Part shown: piece by piece, positions 6,113-9,981 of the stretch
Layout of the letters: each line of letters starts with the position of its first letter
How positions within the stretch are numbered: the stretch's first letter is position 1
Assembly (NCBI GenBank): GCA_021780545.1
Contig: JAJXYP010000067.1
Location: forward strand, 1 to 9,981
Reading direction: 5' to 3'
DNA length: 9,981 bases
From: a bacterium
Lineage (GTDB): Bacteria > Patescibacteriota > Minisyncoccia > UBA6257 > 2-01-FULL-56-20
Position numbers and translations under genes: made by a program
The notes under the pieces: model-generated
The model's database searches: none
What the model was told of the DNA's origin: nothing
Seen by the model: the letters and a program-made list of their open reading frames with translations, nothing else

Positions 6113-6126
6113 CCCGGCGAGCCGGG
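6113..6126. repeat. Inverted repeat upstream of the M13 peptidase gene
   Basis: CCCGGC-GA-GCCGGG, with perfect 6-bp arms, lies where the -35 of the peptidase promoter would be, between the divergent recA and peptidase promoters. It could be an operator, but GC-rich palindromes also arise by chance. Confidence 0.35.
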
Positions 6127-6132
6127 CATTTG

Positions 6133-6141
6133 TGGTAAGAT
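6133..6141 (+). promoter_or_regulatory. M13 peptidase gene extended -10 promoter, leaderless type
   Basis: TGGTAAGAT is an extended -10 (hexamer TAAGAT at 6136-6141). Six bases (GGTGCC) precede the ATG at 6148. The block TAAGATGGTGCCATG is nearly the same as at rpsO. Confidence 0.62.
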
Positions 6142-6147
6142 GGTGCC

Positions 6148-8124
6148 ATGCAGGCAGATCAGTATCCGTTCGACGCAGACATCCGTCCCGCAGACGATTT
6201 TTTCCGGTATGCGAACGGGCGTTGGATAGCGGAAAACCCAATTCCACCCGACGAATCCCGCTGGGGATCGTTTGACGTTCTGCGCAACGAAGTCGAGGAG
6301 CAACTACATCGAATCGTCGATGATTTTACGGCAGCCGCCTCCGCCGGCCGCGAGCTCGATCGCGATGAGCGTCGAATCCGGGATTTTTACGCGACCGGAA
6401 TGAACCAGGAGGCGAGAAACCGTCAGGGTATGGCGCCGCTCGCCGATATTTTCCGAAAGATTGACGATATCAGCGATCTGGGCGGTCTCGCTGCCGCGCT
6501 GGGATCGCTGCACCGCATCGGCATCGGTGCCTGGTGGGCGCCCTCCTCGGAGCAGGACGAGCGGAAGAGCGAGGTGGTTGCGCTCCATCTCTATCAGGGC
6601 GGGCTCGGATTGCCGGATCGGGATTACTATGTTGCCGATGACGAGCCGCGCCGGAAAATTCGAGCCGACTATCTGGTATATGTCCAATCGGTGCTTGCGC
6701 GGATCAATTCTCCGGAAGCTGCGGAATCCGACCGGGAGGCTGCTGCTGCGACCGCCGCCGCCGGTATCATGGAGCTTGAAACGGCGCTCGCACAATCGTC
6801 TCTCACTCGCGTCGAATTGCGCGATGTCGAGAAGCAGTACCATAAGATGACGCTTGCGGAACTCGCCGCGCTTGCGCCGCGGGTTGACTGGCCGCGGTAT
6901 TTCGACGCCATCGGTCTCGGGAACGGACCGGAATACGTCATTGTCGGCCAGCCGAAATTTTTTGCCGAAGTTGACCGGTTGTTCGAAAGCGTACCCCTTG
7001 AGCGCGTCAAAACCTATCTACAATGGCACGTTCTGCGCCGGATGGCGGGCTGTCTTTCCGAAGACATGGAGCGGGCGGCGTTCGATTTTTACGGACGGAC
7101 GTTCGGCGGCGCGACGGAGATGAAGCCGGCTTGGCGACGGGTTCTCGGGGCGGCGAACGATCTGCTTGACGAGATGATCGGCAAGCAGTACGTGAAGCGC
7201 CATTTTAGCGAAGACGCCAAACAGAAGATTCGGAAGCTGGTCGACCATCTCGCGGCGGCTTATCGAACCCGCATCGAACGGCTCGACTGGATGGGGGCGG
7301 AGACGAAACGGAAAGCGATTGAAAAACTCGAGGCGGTTTCGCGCAAGCTCGGCTATCCGGATGTCTGGCGCGATATGGCGGCGCTTGAGATCGGCGCCGA
7401 ATCGTATGCGGAGAACGTCATGCGCGCAACCGCGTTTGAATTCGATCGGAAGATGCGGGAGGTGGGGGGGGCGGTGAACCGGGACGAGTGGTTTATGCCG
7501 CCGCAGATGGTAAATGCGTATTATCAGCCGCCGCTTAACGAGATTGCGTTTCCGGCGGCCATTCTGCAGCCGCCATTTTTCGATCCCGCCGCGCCCGAAG
7601 CGGTCAATTTTGGCGGTATCGGAACCGTGATCGGGCATGAGCTGACGCACGGACTTGATGACCAGGGGTCGCTTTTCGACGCTCGCGGAAATTTATCCCG
7701 GTGGTGGACGCCGGAGGATAAAGAGCGGTTCGATGCTAAGGCCGCGCGGCTTGCGGATCAGTTCGACCGTTACGAACCGTTGCCGGGCGTCCATGTGAAC
7801 GGCAAACTGACCCTCGGGGAAAACATCGCCGATCTTGGCGGTATTGCGATTGCGCTGGACGGGCTTGCCCTCGCGCTTGCGGCGGACCCGCAGGCCGACT
7901 GGGCGGAGGCGGTCAGGATGTTTTTCATCAATTATGCGGTTACCGAGCGCGGCCATGCCCGGGAGGCGTACCGGCGACTCGCGCTGCAGGTCGATCCCCA
8001 CTCTCCATCGGAATACCGCGTCAACGGCCCGCTTTCGAACACGCTTGAATTTTATGAGGTTTTTGCCCTGAAAGAGGGGGATGGCCTCTGGCGCGAACCG
8101 GGTGAGCGCGTTGCGATCTGGTGA
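6148..8124 (+). CDS. pepO: M13 family zinc metallopeptidase (neprilysin/PepO-like)
   Basis: Endopeptidase that cleaves short peptides; gluzincin fold with a large helical lid domain. It has 658 residues, within the family range. The N-terminal M13 domain begins with DDFFRYANGRWI (16-27). The catalytic part carries VNAYYQPPLNEIAFPAAI (substrate-binding NAYY), HELTH at 497-501 (zinc ligands H497, H501, catalytic E498) and GENIADLGG with the third zinc ligand E558 and D562. The C-terminus GDGLWREPGERVAIW matches the typical M13 ending. No signal peptide or membrane helix is seen at the N-terminus, so it is expected in the cytoplasm, where it may recycle or scavenge peptides. A run of eight G at 7464-7471 encodes VGGA without breaking the frame. 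The start is set by the promoter six bases upstream. It is monocistronic by position, divergent from recA and followed by the sigma gene. The symbol is assigned by family resemblance. Confidence 0.95.
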   Translation: MQADQYPFDADIRPADDFFRYANGRWIAENPIPPDESRWGSFDVLRNEVEEQLHRIVDDFTAAASAGRELDRDERRIRDFYATGMNQEARNRQGMAPLADIFRKIDDISDLGGLAAALGSLHRIGIGAWWAPSSEQDERKSEVVALHLYQGGLGLPDRDYYVADDEPRRKIRADYLVYVQSVLARINSPEAAESDREAAAATAAAGIMELETALAQSSLTRVELRDVEKQYHKMTLAELAALAPRVDWPRYFDAIGLGNGPEYVIVGQPKFFAEVDRLFESVPLERVKTYLQWHVLRRMAGCLSEDMERAAFDFYGRTFGGATEMKPAWRRVLGAANDLLDEMIGKQYVKRHFSEDAKQKIRKLVDHLAAAYRTRIERLDWMGAETKRKAIEKLEAVSRKLGYPDVWRDMAALEIGAESYAENVMRATAFEFDRKMREVGGAVNRDEWFMPPQMVNAYYQPPLNEIAFPAAILQPPFFDPAAPEAVNFGGIGTVIGHELTHGLDDQGSLFDARGNLSRWWTPEDKERFDAKAARLADQFDRYEPLPGVHVNGKLTLGENIADLGGIAIALDGLALALAADPQADWAEAVRMFFINYAVTERGHAREAYRRLALQVDPHSPSEYRVNGPLSNTLEFYEVFALKEGDGLWREPGERVAIW

Positions 8125-8155
8125 GGCCGCCGCCGCGCCCGGTCAAAACAGGAGT

Positions 8156-8180
8156 AACGTTTCCTAGGTAAAATCGTATT
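8156..8180 (+). promoter_or_regulatory. Candidate ECF-type promoter of the sigma gene
   Basis: AAC (8156-8158), a 16-base spacer and CGTATT (8175-8180) fit the general AAC-N16-CGTA form of ECF sigma promoters such as those of sigma-W. Five bases then lead to the ATG at 8186, so transcription would again begin at the start codon. A competing TAAAAT (8169-8174) could instead serve a housekeeping sigma. Autoregulation is inferred, not shown. Confidence 0.4.
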
Positions 8181-8185
8181 TCTCT

Positions 8186-8770
8186 ATGGAATCCGAAAAA
8201 CCATACAAGGATGCAAGTCATGATGCGGACCGGGATGCCCTGACCCGTCTTGCTATTCGCATGAAGCGTGGCGATCGCCGCGCAGCGTCGGCGCTTTATG
8301 ATAATCTGCTTCCCAAGGTGTTCGGTTTCCTCTTCGTAAGGACCGCCCGCCGCGAGGTTGCCGAAGACTTGTCCCATGACGTCTTTGTCCGGCTCATCGA
8401 GAAGATTGGAGCGTTCGATGAACGCCGCGGATCGTTCCCGGTTTGGTTCTGGCAGATGGTGCGCCATATGTTAGTCGATTTTTACCGTAAAAAACAGGAA
8501 GCGGTGTTCTCGAACTTCGGAGATGACGAAGCGGAAGCCCTGGCATTAGCGGTTCCAGGCGAGGATCTTGACGAAAAAATGAAATACGAAAAACTGACCA
8601 TATTTTTGAAAACGCTGACCCCTGACGAACGGGAGCTTTTCGAATACCGTTACGTCGTTCAGATGGCATATCGCGAAATTGCGGAATTGACCGGGCGGAC
8701 CGAAGGGTCGCTCCGGGTGGCGACGCTTCGCATCAAGGAGAAGATTAAAAAAGAGTTAAAACATGCTTGA
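8186..8770 (+). CDS. ECF-type RNA polymerase sigma factor
   Basis: Alternative sigma-70 family factor of the two-domain ECF type, 194 residues. Region 2 spans about 36-103: ALYDNLLPKVFGFL, then AEDLSHDVFVRLIEKI (core-binding 2.1-2.2) and FPVWFWQMVRHMLVDFYRKK (2.3-2.4, -10 recognition). An acidic linker (112-132) separates it from region 4, about 138-190, with the helix-turn-helix YREIAELTGRTEGSLRVATLRIKEKI that reads the -35. Region 3 is absent, as expected. The stop overlaps the ATG of the next gene by eight bases, so the two are translationally coupled. This and the membrane nature of the partner suggest a sigma/anti-sigma pair answering an envelope or stress signal. Target genes cannot be told from the window, apart from a possible self-promoter. 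Confidence 0.94.
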   Translation: MESEKPYKDASHDADRDALTRLAIRMKRGDRRAASALYDNLLPKVFGFLFVRTARREVAEDLSHDVFVRLIEKIGAFDERRGSFPVWFWQMVRHMLVDFYRKKQEAVFSNFGDDEAEALALAVPGEDLDEKMKYEKLTIFLKTLTPDERELFEYRYVVQMAYREIAELTGRTEGSLRVATLRIKEKIKKELKHA

Positions 8771-9623
8771 TTTTTTAAAAAAAACCGAATCTTTGCCGCG
8801 GCGCTACCGGCGGCTGCTTGATCCATCGGGTGAGTTCAGGAAAAGCACGAAGGCGGCGTACCTCGCTGTTTTTGAACGTGCCTATCCGGTTGCGCCGCGG
8901 GGCATTACGGCTATGGCAAAGGCGCTCGCGGGAGCAGGAGCGATTGCGGCGATTTTGGTCGGTGTTTCGGTCTATGCCGATACCGCGAACGTCGGCGTTT
9001 CAAGCCCGCTTTATTCGCTGAAGCGGCTCGGGGAAAACGTTCAGCTGGCCATTGCTCCGGCTCAGGAAAAAATCCAGTTGCAGGCAAGCTTCGCGAATCG
9101 CCGCGCCCAGGAGATCGTCGATCTTCAAAAGAAAAACCCCGCAAACACGGCTATCCCGGGACTCGCGCGCCAGCTGAACAATGATGTCCGTGATTCTATC
9201 GCGGGCGCCGCCGGAGCTAATCTTGGAGATGGGAATTTGAGCCGCTTTTGCGCGAATATCGTTTCGGCGCTCGCCGATTCTCCGTATCGCGTCCGCGGCG
9301 TTTCGGGTTTCCTTCACAGTCGGTGCGCCGCGCAGCTTGACGCCGCTACGACATCGATCATTTTCTCTGACGGCGAAACCGGGGGAGAGTCGTCCGGCTC
9401 GGCGTTTTTGGGAGATGCAACAGGGACCGCGACAGGCACCTTCTGGGCGCCGCCAGTATTTCCTCTGAATGAGCGTCTGAATGGCCGTTTCCGGACGGAT
9501 GCCGGCGCTCAAACGGAAGCGACTTCAACGGGAGATGCGGCTGGCGGGAATGGCAGCGCCATCGGACTTCCCTCGGATCGGGTGCGCGAACAGGCGGATA
9601 TCCGGGTGCCGTTTGACAATTAA
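8763..9623 (+). CDS. Single-pass membrane protein with DUF5667-like domain, probable anti-sigma partner
   Basis: Protein of 286 residues starting inside the sigma gene (ATG at 8763, 8-base overlap). The basic cytoplasmic N-terminus (about 1-48, LPRRYRRLLD) is followed by one membrane helix (about 52-71, rich in Ala, Gly and Val) and an outside part. Directly after the helix comes SPLYSLKRLGENVQLAI and QASFANRRAQEI (about 80-118), the pattern of DUF5667: a Ser-Pro-Leu-Tyr-x-Leu-Lys-Arg step and a helix ending in Arg-Arg-x-x-Glu-Ile. The rest is low-complexity, Gly/Ala/Thr/Ser-rich and probably disordered, with two cysteines (about 164 and 189) outside the membrane. There is no HxxxCxxC zinc motif of classical anti-sigma factors. 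The anti-sigma role is inferred from position and topology. The tuf promoter -35 lies within its last codons. Confidence 0.85.
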   Translation: MLDFLKKTESLPRRYRRLLDPSGEFRKSTKAAYLAVFERAYPVAPRGITAMAKALAGAGAIAAILVGVSVYADTANVGVSSPLYSLKRLGENVQLAIAPAQEKIQLQASFANRRAQEIVDLQKKNPANTAIPGLARQLNNDVRDSIAGAAGANLGDGNLSRFCANIVSALADSPYRVRGVSGFLHSRCAAQLDAATTSIIFSDGETGGESSGSAFLGDATGTATGTFWAPPVFPLNERLNGRFRTDAGAQTEATSTGDAAGGNGSAIGLPSDRVREQADIRVPFDN

Positions 9624-9641
9624 GTCGGTTTGAATTACACT
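9613..9641 (+). promoter_or_regulatory. Near-consensus promoter of tuf
   Basis: TTGACA (9613-9618), exactly 17 bases, then TACACT (9636-9641). This is the best sigma-70-type promoter in the window, as expected for tuf. The -35 is inside the end of the upstream gene, whose stop is at 9621-9623. The predicted start is near 9648. Confidence 0.75.
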
Positions 9642-9647
9642 CGCTAG

Positions 9648-9756
9648 TAATCCCATCTAGGGGCGATGTTCGGGTCGATTGGTTACGCACCGCTCCGGGA
9701 AAGGCAGAAACACCCACCTTAATTTCAAAATAAATTAATAATCCATTCCATAAACC
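9648..9756 (+). promoter_or_regulatory. tuf 5' leader with possible short leader peptide
   Basis: About 109 bases of leader precede the tuf ATG. The first half is GC-rich, with small potential stems (CCC at 9652-9654 with GGG at 9660-9662; GGT-TACGC-ACC at 9681-9691). An 18-codon frame runs from ATG 9666 to TAA 9720-9722. The second half (9721-9756) contains no G and includes the AT inverted repeat TTAATTT/AAATTAA (9719-9725, 9732-9738). No Shine-Dalgarno sequence is present before the tuf ATG. No known riboswitch class is recognised. Confidence 0.45.
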
Positions 9757-9981
9757 ATGGCAGAAAAAGAAAAATTTGATCGGTCAAAGAAGCACGTCAA
9801 CATCGGTACGATTGGCCACGTTGACCACGGAAAGACGACCCTGACCGCCGCGATCACGCATGTGCTCCACATGAAGGGTCTCGCCAAAAAAGAGGAGGCC
9901 GTCGATCAGATCGACAACGCTCCCGAAGAGAAAGCGCGCGGTATCACCATCGCGCTGCACCATTCGGAATACGAGTCGGAA
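9757..9981 (+). CDS. tuf: Elongation factor Tu, N-terminal part (cut by window end)
   Basis: GTPase that delivers aminoacyl-tRNA to the ribosome. Only the first 75 codons are in the window; the frame is open to the edge. The P-loop GHVDHGKTT (about residues 21-29) and the switch I segment [13 protein letters not shown] are typical of EF-Tu and distinguish it from EF-G and initiation factor 2. After switch I the sequence reads [10 protein letters not shown], where most EF-Tu have a form like NTSHVEYET, a modest lineage difference. The start [20 protein letters not shown] is the normal EF-Tu N-terminus. It has its own strong promoter and a long leader, unlike most genes here. Confidence 0.96.
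   Translation, partial: MAEKEKFDRSKKHVNIGTIGHVDHGKTTLTAAITHVLHMKGLAKKEEAVDQIDNAPEEKARGITIALHHSEYESE

Noticed and set aside
6099..6117. tRNA T-arm-like string with CTTCGAT between GC runs
   Set aside because: The stem pairs poorly, and there is no acceptor, D-arm or anticodon arm in the roughly 100-base divergent gap, which is occupied by two promoters.

Overview
The window looks like a chromosomal segment of a Candidate Phyla Radiation (Patescibacteria/Parcubacteria-like) bacterium with a fairly GC-rich genome. This is an inference from several things: compact housekeeping genes packed with short gaps, a LabA/NYN nuclease gene between rpsO and pnp, an ECF sigma factor paired with a DUF5667-type membrane protein, a cytosolic-type M13 peptidase, and a mostly leaderless style of gene start. 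It carries no transposon, prophage, CRISPR array, rRNA or recognisable tRNA.

Layout. 2-307: the 3' end of a noticeably AT-richer gene (weak DUF3137-like tail). 403-1293 (minus): a complete Xer-type tyrosine recombinase. 1397-4578 (plus): rpsO (S15), an NYN-domain putative RNase with an unusual insert, and pnp (polynucleotide phosphorylase), with a long imperfect hairpin just after rpsO. 4624-4917: a small tail-anchored membrane protein with an IRTM-SD motif. 4965-6044 (minus): recA. 6148-8124 (plus): an M13 (neprilysin/PepO-like) zinc peptidase diverging from recA. 8186-9623: an ECF sigma factor overlapping a single-pass DUF5667-like protein, a probable sigma/anti-sigma pair. 9757-end: the start of tuf (EF-Tu) behind a near-consensus promoter and a long leader. 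No gene-free stretch exceeds 300 bases; the longest is the roughly 133-base tuf leader.

The most striking pattern is regulatory. At rpsO, the IRTM gene, recA and the M13 gene a -10 hexamer lies exactly six bases before the ATG, which puts the predicted transcription start on the A of the start codon. xerC and the sigma gene are close variants. In contrast, pnp and tuf have long leaders that are almost free of G just before the ATG. I see no convincing Shine-Dalgarno sequence at any start. Functionally, rpsO-NYN-pnp looks like an RNA/ribosome module, recA and xer serve DNA repair and chromosome resolution, and the sigma pair is probably an envelope or stress sensor.
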